A stretch of 64,000 nucleotides of DNA from Tritrichomonas musculus (GCA_039105265.1 JAPFFF010000004.1:4340001-4404000), one strand, 5' to 3'. Counted from the stretch's first letter, positions 1-10,107 are shown. Notes: generated by a model not told the origin, from the letters alone. Made by a program: numbers and translations.

Positions 1-1
1 A

Positions 2-3000
2 AAAGTGATGAATTCAATCTCTCAGCCAAATTTGTTGTCGGCTTTCGCAACAATTGCAACTTGGATTGATGAAGTTAATAATGCAATGAACAACAATGAA
101 ATAACATCACCTGACTTGTTTGATAATCTCAAGTTGTTGCTCGAAGCATTGAAGCCAGTCACTCCTGAACAACTTTTCATTGATTTGTCATGTTTAAAGC
201 AACCGATAAATCAAACGGTTTGTCACTTCATTTTGAAAATGCTTGAGAATGACTTCCCAAACCTGATCAAACTCACTTCTATAATAAATACAATTAAACC
301 GCTAACAATAGGTCAATCATTTGACCTTGCAAGTGATTGTTGGAAAATTGACTGGTTTTCAATCGATTCTGAATCGCATATTTCTGTTTTTATGCGTTTG
401 ATATCACCTGCTGAGCTTCAAAGTTTGATTCCTTACTTCAACACGAATGAGATGAAGTCGATTATTTCAATTATATTGAATTCAACACAATTATCTGTCA
501 CTTTTCCTTCCTTTATGAAATATTACATTTTATATTTTCCACGTTCTTCACTTTCTGAGTGTTTTTATACAACAACGAGTTTCTCTTCAACGATGCCTTA
601 TCCGATGCTTTCTTTGTACTCGAACATCGAGTTCCTCGAGACAGCAAACATCACTGAAGATGCACTTGGACTTCTTAAAAGTGAATCTAAATCATTTTTA
701 AATTCTGCCTCATTTTTGCAACTTTCTCAATTTAGGGCAGCCAAGTTTTCATTCCTAGAAACAATGAATGATGATCCTTCACATTATTTCTACGCATTGG
801 CTGAATTGAGGTCAATTGACATCAATTTGTCATTGCATAAATGTTCTCATTTAAGAAAGATAATTTTAGGACATCCTAAAGAGAACACTTTTCCAGTGAT
901 AACGTTACCTTTTTATCCGGAATCATCAGACTCTTCAACACAGAAAGAAATCGGAACAAGACTTACTTCATTCATATCAAAGTCGCACATTCCATTCCTC
1001 TTTCGTTCATCGTTGGAAGATGAAGTTTATCAATGCATAAAAGTCATGCAACAGCCCGATAGTTTGAAGACATACAAACTTGAAGAGTTGACACGCATAT
1101 CAAATACAGCATGGCTGAAAGCACTGGATAGAAACATGATGATGACATCGAACTTTGTTTGGAGATTGACAATTTTGAATGAATTTTTACTCAATAACGA
1201 ATTGGCAAATGAAACAGGCATCATCAAAAACATTCAAGAAATTATTGACATAAACAAGAATCTCCTTTCTTATTTGCTTTCTCATAGTGGAGCGACACGT
1301 GATGGTCTTGAATACTTCATGAGGTCACCTGACAAAAAGTGCGTCTACGTATCAACGCAGAATTATTCACGTGTCTGTCAATTTCTTGAGGGTTTGTTTA
1401 GATCAAATAAAGTGAAATGTGAGAACGTTTTCTCAATTCAAATTTCACCTAGTCAAACCGGTTTATCTTCCTCAAAAAGTGAACTTTGGATTTTGAATGA
1501 TACATCCCTTGAAAAACTGAAAATTAAATGCAACTTATTAATGAGAGATTTTGCAAGATGCAACTTGAAAGGGAGGAAATGGTTGGATGCACTTTTTTAT
1601 ATGTTCATGCATCATTATGATCGAATTGTTGCTGATTCTGATAATTTATTCAAAAGGATCCTTCAAGATTTGAATAATTTAACAATCTTTGAATCACAGA
1701 ATCACATAGCGATGCTTCTTTGTATGATGAAAAAGAATCAATCATTAGTTCCGATTTTGAATCAAGAATTTCCAAGATTAAAAGTTGAAATTCGACTGTC
1801 ATTTTTAAAATGGCTTCCACAATTGATCTGCTGTTCAACTGATCTTCCTGATGAGCTAATTCATAATCTCATTCGTACGAATGCATGCATTTTCTACATA
1901 ACGTTTGAGGATTATTATTTCCAGAATATTGTCAGACTGACGATGTATTCAAATGATTATCAAGACAGAGAATTGATGATCAATTTGAACTACAATTTGA
2001 AGAAAATTAAAACAATGGTAGAACCAGGAAGCATGTACATGAGAGCCAACAAGATGAACAAGGAATACCAAGCAATAAATGAGTATCGGAATGGAATGTC
2101 ATGGATACAAATTTGTGAGAAGGACATTGAAAAATTCAATTACACTGTCAAAGCTCACAAATTTTTGTATGAATATTTGGTCAAAGGTGAAATACCACCA
2201 GATATTTCATCTCTTCTTGGATTCTCTGATTTGAAAGAGTTAATCCTCTTCTGTGAAAAGAATCCACCAGTTTTTAAAACAGACTTTAAAACGACCAATT
2301 ATTCATCATTCAACGGATTCAAATTTCCATCATCAACGAAATCCATTCTTAGTTTATTCATTGAGAATGATAACGATTCTGTTTATAGTGGTGAAGCAGT
2401 ATTAAGATATGTTACAAACAAAGGTGATTCAAGAATGCTTCAAATCGTTTCACCTGAAATTTATCCAATGGCGCAAAGAGAACGTTTATTTATAGAATTC
2501 ATCAGTCAAATAATTGACAAAAACGTATCGTCACATACACGATCACGATCTACTTACTATCCGTTCTCTTTTATGGTTCATGAACATTTGTTAATAACCG
2601 AATCTCACCCTTTCACTTCACTTCACTCTGCGATACAGCCAATTTCAGCTGTCCATCAAATTTGTGAAGGTGCTTTAAATTTGCCAGAAGAAATTGACAA
2701 TAGAAATAATTTTGCCAATGTTGGTGAAGTGACAGATTCAAATGATAATGATTCACCTTATGACTTCCATATTAGAAAGAATACAAATATTCCTCAGAAG
2801 TCACTTTTATGGTGGTTTTTACAAGGCGCTGAAGGATCTAAAATTGACTTCATTTTCATGAGACAAAGTTTTTCTTCTTATTTCGGAGTTTCTTCATTTT
2901 TACACTTTATTTTTAAGAGCAGGATACCGACACTTCCATCATTGATGTTATTTAAAGATAGACAGAAATGTTGCATTCCTGACTTTTTAAATTATTCACC

Positions 3001-3520
3001 TCGTGCAACTCGTTATATAACACAAACTCCTTTGATTTCAGGCCTTCTTCCTGAGTTTGTCATGAAAGGTTCTTTTTCAACCAGTTGGCAAATAATTGCT
3101 GATTCATTAAGCATGTACAAAGACAGAGTAAAAATCGTCCTAAGAGCCTTGATCGTTCAGCCTGATTTTCCAAATAAACAGCAAATTCAGGACTACATTC
3201 GAAACAAAGTCATGCAGAATCAATTGAATAGAGAACAAGAAGATAAGTTGAGGTTGAATGTAATGCAACAATTGAAGTTGATTCAACAACAAAATAAATT
3301 CTTGATGATGAAGACTTCATCCGTGATGGCAACATCTTCCGTTGTGTCTAATTCAACAGTGATTGCAAATACATCAACAATCGATAAATTGGCAGCAATT
3401 CATATGACAGAAGAGACAGAGAAATGCGACGACGTCTTCCCTTTCATGTTTATTGAACACTTGATTGATAACTCAAAAAATGTTCTGTCTGCTCAGCCAA
3501 TCGGATTTGCATGGATTTAA
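2..3520 (+). CDS. TRRAP/Tra1-like PIKK-family pseudokinase, C-terminal part (5' end outside window)
   Basis: The frame is open at the first base, so this is the 3' part (about 1,170 codons) of a longer gene; Tra1/TRRAP proteins are normally over 3,500 residues. The first two-thirds is helical-repeat-like, as expected of a FAT region. From about residue 760 a PIKK-like fold can be followed: a strand with LLWWFLQG..KIDFIFMRQSF (about 932) matches the TRRAP segment before the missing catalytic loop, and TQTPLISGLLPEFVMKGSFS (about 1005) matches the TRRAP segment 'FRLTPNISEFL..GVSGPL'. The end (FIEHLID...GFAWI) resembles a FATC tail with its terminal aromatic. No HRD- or DFG-like catalytic motifs are seen, as in known TRRAP/Tra1, which scaffolds SAGA and NuA4 acetyltransferase complexes in the nucleus. 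A degenerate copy of the 3' end lies at 4957-5275. Confidence 0.7.
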   Translation, partial: KVMNSISQPNLLSAFATIATWIDEVNNAMNNNEITSPDLFDNLKLLLEALKPVTPEQLFIDLSCLKQPINQTVCHFILKMLENDFPNLIKLTSIINTIKPLTIGQSFDLASDCWKIDWFSIDSESHISVFMRLISPAELQSLIPYFNTNEMKSIISIILNSTQLSVTFPSFMKYYILYFPRSSLSECFYTTTSFSSTMPYPMLSLYSNIEFLETANITEDALGLLKSESKSFLNSASFLQLSQFRAAKFSFLETMNDDPSHYFYALAELRSIDINLSLHKCSHLRKIILGHPKENTFPVITLPFYPESSDSSTQKEIGTRLTSFISKSHIPFLFRSSLEDEVYQCIKVMQQPDSLKTYKLEELTRISNTAWLKALDRNMMMTSNFVWRLTILNEFLLNNELANETGIIKNIQEIIDINKNLLSYLLSHSGATRDGLEYFMRSPDKKCVYVSTQNYSRVCQFLEGLFRSNKVKCENVFSIQISPSQTGLSSSKSELWILNDTSLEKLKIKCNLLMRDFARCNLKGRKWLDALFYMFMHHYDRIVADSDNLFKRILQDLNNLTIFESQNHIAMLLCMMKKNQSLVPILNQEFPRLKVEIRLSFLKWLPQLICCSTDLPDELIHNLIRTNACIFYITFEDYYFQNIVRLTMYSNDYQDRELMINLNYNLKKIKTMVEPGSMYMRANKMNKEYQAINEYRNGMSWIQICEKDIEKFNYTVKAHKFLYEYLVKGEIPPDISSLLGFSDLKELILFCEKNPPVFKTDFKTTNYSSFNGFKFPSSTKSILSLFIENDNDSVYSGEAVLRYVTNKGDSRMLQIVSPEIYPMAQRERLFIEFISQIIDKNVSSHTRSRSTYYPFSFMVHEHLLITESHPFTSLHSAIQPISAVHQICEGALNLPEEIDNRNNFANVGEVTDSNDNDSPYDFHIRKNTNIPQKSLLWWFLQGAEGSKIDFIFMRQSFSSYFGVSSFLHFIFKSRIPTLPSLMLFKDRQKCCIPDFLNYSPRATRYITQTPLISGLLPEFVMKGSFSTSWQIIADSLSMYKDRVKIVLRALIVQPDFPNKQQIQDYIRNKVMQNQLNREQEDKLRLNVMQQLKLIQQQNKFLMMKTSSVMATSSVVSNSTVIANTSTIDKLAAIHMTEETEKCDDVFPFMFIEHLIDNSKNVLSAQPIGFAWI

Positions 3521-3930
3521 TTGTTTTATTTTATTTATGTTTTTTATATTTTTATTTATGTGTTTTATAGTATATATAAATAAAAGCGAAAAAAAAAAAA
3601 AAAAAAAAAAAAATATTTATTTCATTTTTATTCATTGCTAATAATTTTGTGACCTTTTATAGTGTTGATATAAGAGCATGTTTGAAAAATTATCATTTCA
3701 TTAATTTCGTTTTACAGATTTTTTTTTTTTTTTTAAAAAAAAAAAAAATAATTGAATACTTTTTAAATTTAAAATGATTTCAAATAAAGTGTTCATGTCA
3801 TCATTCAAACACTTGAATACTTTTTAAATTTAAAATGATTTTAAATTTAAAATGATTTCAAATAAAAGATAATATCTTAAAGAATTCAATAATAGCATCA
3901 ACCATCTTTACAGTTCTAATTATTATTTTA
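3521..3930. other. AT-rich intergenic stretch with A/T homopolymers and a short direct repeat
   Basis: There is no gene here. After the TRRAP-like stop come an AAATAAA-like signal and a run of 25 A residues (3589-3613). A T16/A14 palindromic run lies at 3719-3748. A roughly 38-nt AT-rich unit beginning TTGAATACTTTTTAAATTTA occurs at 3752 and again at 3813, 61 nt later, and part of it is duplicated once more up to 3868. Confidence 0.6.
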
Positions 3931-4888
3931 ATTTTTCTTTGTTCAGCATTTATGGTAATCTTGATTATGTTCCACCTTATGACAATATCACAATTGCAAA
4001 CGAAAATGGAGTTATTCATCCATTTTGTTTATATGATTTATATAATGTATCTACTTTTGATGCTTTCGGTTACTCCCTTGGCGGATATGATATAAAACGA
4101 ACAATTTATGAAAATCAAATGAAAATATTTTTCGGAGAAAATTATTCAAGTCATATTTCTCACAAGATTTATGAACTTGATCAGCATTTTTTATTTCTAA
4201 AATACTATGATTCATCTGTTGATACACATATTTTTGCTTTTAGAGGTTATAATTCTGGTCCTGAATTAGCATTTCAATTTGAGTTATTTGTGGGATTTTA
4301 TGTTATTCCATTCTTTGAAGATAATGTTCCATTTTACGGTTTTCTTAATGATTATTGGTTAAGCTTTTACACAGACTTTATGAATTCTTTTGGTCTGAAA
4401 TTTTTTGAAAATAATAATCAATCATTGAAATATATGAGAATGAGAGTTTAAATGATCATGAAAGAGTTATTTTCTCTGGAATTAATTGTGGGGGTGTCAT
4501 TGCTAAAATTGTTGGTACATTATTACATCGTAAATCAATTTCAATTTTAAGTTTTCCATTGGATATTGATTTCATTCAGCATTTATTTGAATTTCCTACA
4601 TTTTACACTAGCTACATTACTAATGTATTTAATGTAGATGGATGGTTCTCACATCCAGACTCAAATTATGCAGTTAATATAGGAATTGATACGCCTATAT
4701 TTATAAAACGTTTTTTATGCACATCAGGTTTTTGTGATTTTTATTCTAGAACAGATAATGTTTATCAATCACTTTGTACCATGGCAGAACTTTGTGGAAA
4801 GGCAAATCAATTTAATTATTATTGTGAGAATACAATAGGCAAAAAGGATATTGATATTATTAGAAATCATTTAAAAGATGAAGAATAA
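3913..4888 (+). pseudogene. Class-3 lipase-like protein, broken by frameshifts
   Basis: Two open segments in different frames (3939-4451 and the frame ending at 4888) read as one protein of about 320 residues. The first half contains FAFRGYNSG, resembling the (V/F)xFRGT strand of class-3 lipases. Reading the second frame upstream of 4559 gives FSGINCGGVIAKIVG, resembling the GHSLGG nucleophile elbow, but with Asn where the serine should be. The frame changes by one base near 4430. The N-terminus is also shifted: in a third frame at 3913-3950 the DNA encodes a hydrophobic stretch (TVLIIILIFLCSAF) that would suit the N-terminal membrane anchor common in protist lipase-like proteins. No ATG is present in the main frame. 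It is probably a dead gene; sequencing errors could also explain single-base shifts. It is sandwiched between the TRRAP 3' end and its decayed copy. Confidence 0.55.
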
Positions 4889-4956
4889 ATAAGTGTTTGA
4901 TTTATCATATTTGATGTCAATTTATAATTCATAAAATTTGACAACTTTTTTAAACT

Positions 4957-5275
4957 CAAATTCAGGAATACAATTGAAAAGAGAGTAGGAAGAGTAGCTA
5001 TAGTTGAATGGAATGCAACCAATGAAGTTGATTCAACAACAAAATAAAATCTTAATGACGAAATCTTCATCCGTGATTATTACATATTCTGTTGGGTTTA
5101 ATTAAACAGTGATTTCAAATACATCAACAATGGATAAATTGGCAGCAATTCATATGTCATAAGAGACAGAGAAATGTATTGAACACTTGACTGATAAATC
5201 AAAAAATGTTCTGTCTGTTCAACCGATCTGATTTGCACGAATTTGATTGTTTTATTTATGTTTTTTAATTTTAAA
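4957..5275 (+). pseudogene. Decayed duplicate of the TRRAP-like gene 3' end
   Basis: This stretch aligns with 3181-3545 inside and just after the TRRAP-like gene. Shared blocks include GAAGTTGATTCAACAACAAA, ACATCAACAAT.GATAAATTGG and AAAAAATGTTCTGTCTG, followed by the same post-stop sequence around ATTGTTTTATTTATG. Relative to the parent it has point changes, in-frame stops and a 24-nt deletion after GAGACAGAGAAATG. Only the last roughly 100 codons are copied, so it cannot encode a useful protein. The intact-looking parent lies about 1.7 kb upstream in the same orientation. Confidence 0.85.
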
Positions 5276-5305
5276 TTGCTTATTTTTAAAAAGTTCAAAA
5301 TACAT

Positions 5306-8300
5306 TCAAATATTGTATATGGATGTTACCATAGGGTCTGAATATTGATCATCATTGATAACTTGTCTCTTTTTAAATACTTTGACAACAATTAGAATTC
5401 CAATAACTAAAGTAACAAAACAAGCGACAACGGTACCAATTATAGCTTTTTTTTCAATAGATTTATTATCGACTCGATTTTTTTCATCACTTTTATTACC
5501 GACAATAAGACACCCATCAATACATTTAGCATAAAGATACTGAAATGATTTCTTATTATATTTCTCCTTCCATGCAGAGCAGTCGAAATTAGATCCACAA
5601 ATAATTTTAGCAAAAGTTTCTTCTTCTTCTTTAAAATTTAACTGATTTTTATTTTGGTTTGTGATTTTTAAGTTAATTTCTTTACAAATCCCTTCTACCA
5701 ATGAATCACCAAAATTAATCAATGATGTGTCGGCTAGATTGATTATCGTTTGGTCATTGAATTTTGCTCTTTTATGAACAATCAAATTTGATCCAGATCC
5801 TAATGAAATTGAATTAATAAAGCTGACATTTTGTAATTCAATATTCGAACAATGATTCATTTTCAAAATGGCAATTGATGTCTCTAAAGTTGCATTATCA
5901 TTTTGGTAAGTTTCAATTCTGCTGTCTGAAAAAGTTTCAACTTCTTTGAATTCGACACTTGTTGATATTGAAGGTAAATCAATGCGGATGTCTCCACCAC
6001 TCACTATGACCTTTTGAAATGAAATTGGAACAGAATCAAATTCGTGATCTGATACAAAAGAAACTCTACTTTTTTCATTGCTGAATAAATTCAAAGGAAC
6101 TTCTGATTTTGGAAGTTTTACTGTTGGATTATTAGAGTTCACATGGAGTCCAATTGGCCCATCCTGATCTCCAGACATTTGAATTGTAATGAAAGGATTG
6201 TTTATTTGAGGTGATACAAACAAATTGTTTTTTCTTGAGTTGTTGCTGCTTATGGTTGGATAGTTGTGATATGATTTGATCAAAAAAATATCATTTTCGT
6301 TATTTGAAATATCATTCATGTTTCCATACTCATCCTTATACCCATTTCCTGTAAATATAATCGTTTCACTATTTATAAGAGATGAATTATCAATATATGG
6401 TGTAGGACATGCAATTTCTATCAAAGGTTTTGTCTGACTTTCATCTGGTATAATCAGTGTTTCTTCTTCACTTGATGAAGTTGGCGTTTCTTTTTCATTT
6501 GATGAAATTATTGTTTCTTCTTCATTTGATGAAATTATTGTTTCTTCTTCATTTGATGAAATTATTGTTTCTTCTTCATTTGATGAAATTATTGTTTCTT
6601 TATCACTCGATGAAAATAATGTTTCTTCTTCATTTGATGAAATTATTGTTTCTTTTTCATTTGATGAGAATAATGTTTCTTCTTCATTTGATGAAATTGG
6701 CGTTTCTTCTTCATTTGATGAAATTATTGTTTCTTTATCACTCGATGAAAATAATGTTTCTTCTTCATTTGATGAAATTATTGTTTCTTTATCACTCGAT
6801 GAAAATAATGTTTCTTCTTTATTTGATGAAATTATTGTTTCTTTTTCATTTGATGAAATTATTGTTTCTTCTTCATTTGATGAAATTGGCGTTTCTTCTT
6901 CATTTGATGAAATTGGCGTTTCTTCTTCATTTGATGAAATTGGCGTTTCTTCTTCATTTGATGAAATTGGCGTTTCTTCTTCATTTGATGAAATTATTGT
7001 TTCTTTATCACTCGATGAAAATAATGTTTCTTCTTCATTTGATGAAATTATTGTTTCTTTATCACTCGATGAAAATAATGTTTCTTCTTCATTTGATGAA
7101 ATTATTGTTTCTTTATCACTCGATGAAAATAATGTTTCTTCTTTATTTGATGAAATTATTGTTTCTTTTTCATTTGATGAAATTATTGTTTCTTCTTCAT
7201 TTGATGAAATTGGCGTTTCTTCTTCATTTGATGAAATTGGCGTTTCTTCTTCATTTGATGAAATTATTGTTTCTTTATCACTCGATGAAAATAATGTTTC
7301 TTCTTCATTTGATGAAATTATTGTTTCTTTATCACTCGATGAAAATAATGTTTCTTCTTTATTTGATGAAACTATTGTTTCTTCTTCATTTGATGAAATT
7401 ATTGTTTCTTTATCACTTGATAAAATTGGCGTTTCTCCTTCATCTGATGAAATTGATGCTTCGAAATCGACTGTTTGCTCTAAGCTCCCAGATGAAGGCG
7501 AAATTTGATTTTCATCATCAAATGGGTTTCCTTTTAGATAAGGCTGATCTTCCATCATTCTTACTGTTCGAATGAACTGTTCAATTGGCGGACACTTGAA
7601 TCCATACCCGAAGTGCAAATTTCCTACTTTATAGACGAATTTATTCTCATTTTCCTTGTCGCACATCAAATCAGAACCTCTAATTGTAATATTGAATGAT
7701 TTTTCATCATCAGCAATTTTGTAAGGTGCACAATACTGCATTCCCGCGATACAGGCACTTCCACGCTGACAAACTTCAGTTGACGGGTGATGAAATATTT
7801 GAAAATCGAATGTCCATTCAGAGCCAATTTCATCATCACCATTTGGATTGTAAAACTTCTCTGCTTCACAATACGCTCTTGTGTTTGAGTAATTTTTCCA
7901 TTCATCTCGAGAACAGTTAAAATTTTGGTTTTTAGAAATACTGAATTTAGACAATCCTCCAACCATTTTGAATGTGAATCCGCATCGATCAAAGTAAGGA
8001 TCACTCGATGGACGATAAATGTATTGCTGAGGGAAAACATTCGCTGGCGGACCTGTTACGAAATCTTTGATATAATTTCCATCAATTGAATCTTTGTTAC
8101 CCCAGACTAAAGGTTGTATCTTGGTCCACACAATGTCATAGTTTCCTGTGTCAAGTAGAATGGCTGCTGTCAGTGGCGTGAATCTGCAATATGGACCAAC
8201 ATCTCTCTGAATGTTGATACCAATCATCAAGTCTTGATTTGCAATCCGACATTCTGGATGACTTCCTGCTGTCATTTCTGGCTCGCCGCCATCTTCGATT

Positions 8301-9154
8301 TCAATGCCTGACGGAACAGAAACGCCATCAATGGTAAAGTTTTCAACGCCCCACTGCATGACAGCGAATTTGTGCGAATAAGGCGTAACTAAAAATTTAT
8401 GTTTTTTACCAGTTTTTTTATCATGTAATTCAACTAAGGGATTGATGTATGAAACATTTGAGTCCTTTGGATGATAATATTTGAATAAATCATATGAAAT
8501 GCCAAATACATGAAATATCTCATGTATTAATGTATAGAAAAATTTGTTATTTTTAGAATTTTCATTCTGTACTTCAGTTGGAATGTAGCGTGAATTGACA
8601 AAAATAGCCCCCTGGAGTGGTCTGTATGTTTCGGAATCTTTTTGATAATAATTAGCAGTTGCTATTAAATTGGATTCTCCATAAGTTCTAATAAATACTG
8701 AAAGGAAAAGATCTGTGTTATTGACTGAATCCGGCGCATCTTGAAGGTTAAAGTTTAAAAATGATTTTGTTTTAATTTTGATTGGGCTTATAACTTTATC
8801 AACTAAAATAATATTTTGCAAATAATCTCTAACATTTTCTATTGTTCCTTTAAGAGCAGTTTTGATGGTTTCATTAGGTACATCTTCGGATTGGCAAGTA
8901 AAATAACCATATATCCAATAAATTTCTTCGCCAACTTCTTTACATCGATATTCGTCTTTATCAATACGAAAATCTAGATGAATTCGGATAGGTTCTCGTT
9001 CATTTGCTAAAATATGTTTACTTCTAATTTTTGATTTTACGGTTTCAATGTATATTTCTTGGACATTAATTTGTTTTTGGATAAAATCATGATTACATGC
9101 ATGGTAAAAATTGGCTTGATTAGAAAATGAAAAGAATAAAAGTATGAAAAACAT
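5306..9154 (-). CDS. M8 (leishmanolysin/GP63-like) surface metallopeptidase with long 9-residue repeat stalk
   Basis: The protein has 1,282 residues. It starts with a hydrophobic signal peptide (MFFILLFFSFSNQA). The zinc-binding motif HEIFHVFG starts at His211 (H211-E212-x-x-H215), and the downstream GSHPECRIANQDLMIG and TPLTAAILLDTGNYDIVW are typical of the M8 family, whose third zinc ligand is a His about 60 residues on. Cys-rich sequence follows to about residue 560, then about 37 tandem nine-residue units of the form ET(I/P/L)(I/F)SSN(E/K)(E/K). Next comes a beta-rich region, then a transmembrane helix (AIIGTVVACFVTLVIGILIVV) and a short basic tail. The layout is a membrane-anchored ectopeptidase on a Ser/Glu-rich stalk. 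In trichomonads M8 peptidases are implicated in adherence and cytotoxicity; activity here is inferred from the intact HExxH. No other function is suggested by its neighbours. Confidence 0.9.
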   Translation of the reverse strand: MFFILLFFSFSNQANFYHACNHDFIQKQINVQEIYIETVKSKIRSKHILANEREPIRIHLDFRIDKDEYRCKEVGEEIYWIYGYFTCQSEDVPNETIKTALKGTIENVRDYLQNIILVDKVISPIKIKTKSFLNFNLQDAPDSVNNTDLFLSVFIRTYGESNLIATANYYQKDSETYRPLQGAIFVNSRYIPTEVQNENSKNNKFFYTLIHEIFHVFGISYDLFKYYHPKDSNVSYINPLVELHDKKTGKKHKFLVTPYSHKFAVMQWGVENFTIDGVSVPSGIEIEDGGEPEMTAGSHPECRIANQDLMIGINIQRDVGPYCRFTPLTAAILLDTGNYDIVWTKIQPLVWGNKDSIDGNYIKDFVTGPPANVFPQQYIYRPSSDPYFDRCGFTFKMVGGLSKFSISKNQNFNCSRDEWKNYSNTRAYCEAEKFYNPNGDDEIGSEWTFDFQIFHHPSTEVCQRGSACIAGMQYCAPYKIADDEKSFNITIRGSDLMCDKENENKFVYKVGNLHFGYGFKCPPIEQFIRTVRMMEDQPYLKGNPFDDENQISPSSGSLEQTVDFEASISSDEGETPILSSDKETIISSNEEETIVSSNKEETLFSSSDKETIISSNEEETLFSSSDKETIISSNEEETPISSNEEETPISSNEEETIISSNEKETIISSNKEETLFSSSDKETIISSNEEETLFSSSDKETIISSNEEETLFSSSDKETIISSNEEETPISSNEEETPISSNEEETPISSNEEETPISSNEEETIISSNEKETIISSNKEETLFSSSDKETIISSNEEETLFSSSDKETIISSNEEETPISSNEEETLFSSNEKETIISSNEEETLFSSSDKETIISSNEEETIISSNEEETIISSNEEETIISSNEKETPTSSSEEETLIIPDESQTKPLIEIACPTPYIDNSSLINSETIIFTGNGYKDEYGNMNDISNNENDIFLIKSYHNYPTISSNNSRKNNLFVSPQINNPFITIQMSGDQDGPIGLHVNSNNPTVKLPKSEVPLNLFSNEKSRVSFVSDHEFDSVPISFQKVIVSGGDIRIDLPSISTSVEFKEVETFSDSRIETYQNDNATLETSIAILKMNHCSNIELQNVSFINSISLGSGSNLIVHKRAKFNDQTIINLADTSLINFGDSLVEGICKEINLKITNQNKNQLNFKEEEETFAKIICGSNFDCSAWKEKYNKKSFQYLYAKCIDGCLIVGNKSDEKNRVDNKSIEKKAIIGTVVACFVTLVIGILIVVKVFKKRQVINDDQYSDPMVTSIYNI
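6457..7437 (-). repeat. 27-nt coding minisatellite (about 37 copies) in the M8 peptidase gene
   Basis: There are about 37 head-to-tail 27-nt units, each coding nine residues. The unit types are ETIISSNEE, ETPISSNEE, ETLFSSSDK, ETIISSNEK and ETIISSNKE. The order of types is itself repeated: the six-unit block IISSNEK-IISSNKE-LFSSSDK-IISSNEE-LFSSSDK-IISSNEE appears twice, 12 units apart, so larger blocks were duplicated after the single units. The unit length keeps the frame. On the opposite strand the same array gives a long stop-free leucine-rich frame, which is a side effect. Confidence 0.95.
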
Positions 9155-9970
9155 AATATTTGTAAAATTTTATTTCCACTTTTTGAAAAACCACACATAA
9201 ATTTTTGTTAATCAAAATACAGATTTTTCCTTTCAATTGAAACTTTTTGAGAAAAAAAATAAATTCAACAAAAACTTTTGAATAATAATGAGGATACATT
9301 TTTTCAAAAAACAAAATCTCATGAAACCTTACCATATTGATGATATAAATACTGATAGTAATAATTGGAATTCTTTCTCCCCATTGTTTACTATCTATGA
9401 CCAATCTAATAAATGCGGATTCACCACTGGAATTATGATTTGTAGCCTTAATGTTTCTTCTGTTAACGATTTAACCGTTTTTATCTTTATATTTGATGAT
9501 TCATAATTAAAGAAAAAGACCTCAATCAGTTCCAAAAGTTTTTCAATGAGCATATTGATTCCCTTTTATTTTTTACAAAGCAGTGCGAAGGAAATTTTTG
9601 TAATTTTTTATCTAATAATCAATTCCAATCTCATTTGAAAGAAAACTCATCAGAAAATCAGATTGATGCATTAATTATGAATTGTATTATAAAAAAGAGT
9701 CAATATATTACCTGTATAAATCATTACAATTACGACTAACATCAGAAATATTTGATTTGACTCAAACGATTTTATAAAAATTCTATCTCTCAAATCAAAT
9801 AAAATACTATTGTATTATATTAAAAAGGGCCAATATCTTTCAATTGTAAAAAAATTCAGTACAAATGAAGAAAATGCCAATATGAATGTGAACTTCAATT
9901 TTACAATGAAATCAAAAATAGTTTTCCTTTCATTTCATATCTTTTGGGAACAATTGTCAATGATGAATTA
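9155..9970 (+). other. Decayed coding-like sequence, family not recognised
   Basis: This is the region upstream of the M8 gene. A short open frame at 9288-9506 (72 codons, MRIHFFKKQNLMKPYHIDDI...) and a broken frame at about 9585-9950 (segments such as ALIMNCIIKKSQYIT and FISYLLGTIVNDELVINCESF) read like protein-coding sequence interrupted by several stops. I could not assign a family. Given what follows it, this is probably another fragment of an expanded trichomonad family, perhaps the front of the decayed block that continues to 12.6 kb. A GACTAACATCAG sequence near 9734 resembles a trichomonad intron 3' end, but no matching GTATGT donor is seen. Confidence 0.35.
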
Positions 9971-9985
9971 GTAATAAACTGCGAG

Positions 9986-10107
9986 TCATTTTTGCATACA
10001 ACTCAATTTTTCTGAATAGTATTGAAAAATGAAAATAATCAACTCAATTTTGAAATGATTATAAGTTTTCAATGATAAATTGAAAATTGAGTTGTATGCA
10101 AAAATGA
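9986..10107. repeat. Inverted repeat with 25-bp perfect arms
   Basis: Bases 9986-10010 and 10083-10107 are exact reverse complements (25 bp, beginning TCATTTTTGCATACAACTCA on the top strand). The homology continues imperfectly about 8 bp outward into TAAACTG/CAGTTTA, with a 72-bp AT-rich spacer. The structure resembles a small hairpin-forming element or the termini of a MITE-like insertion inside decayed sequence. No target duplication was identified. Confidence 0.7.

Noticed and set aside
6457..7575. 372-codon open frame on the plus strand, rich in Leu/Phe/His/Met
   Set aside because: It is the antisense of the 27-nt repeat in the M8 peptidase gene. A 27-nt unit without a stop on the other strand stays open for the whole array. 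There is no promoter or homology.
9710..9745. Possible short intron (GTATAAAT ... GACTAACATCAG)
   Set aside because: The 3' end resembles trichomonad introns, but the donor is not GTATGT and the flanking sequence has stops in all useful frames.
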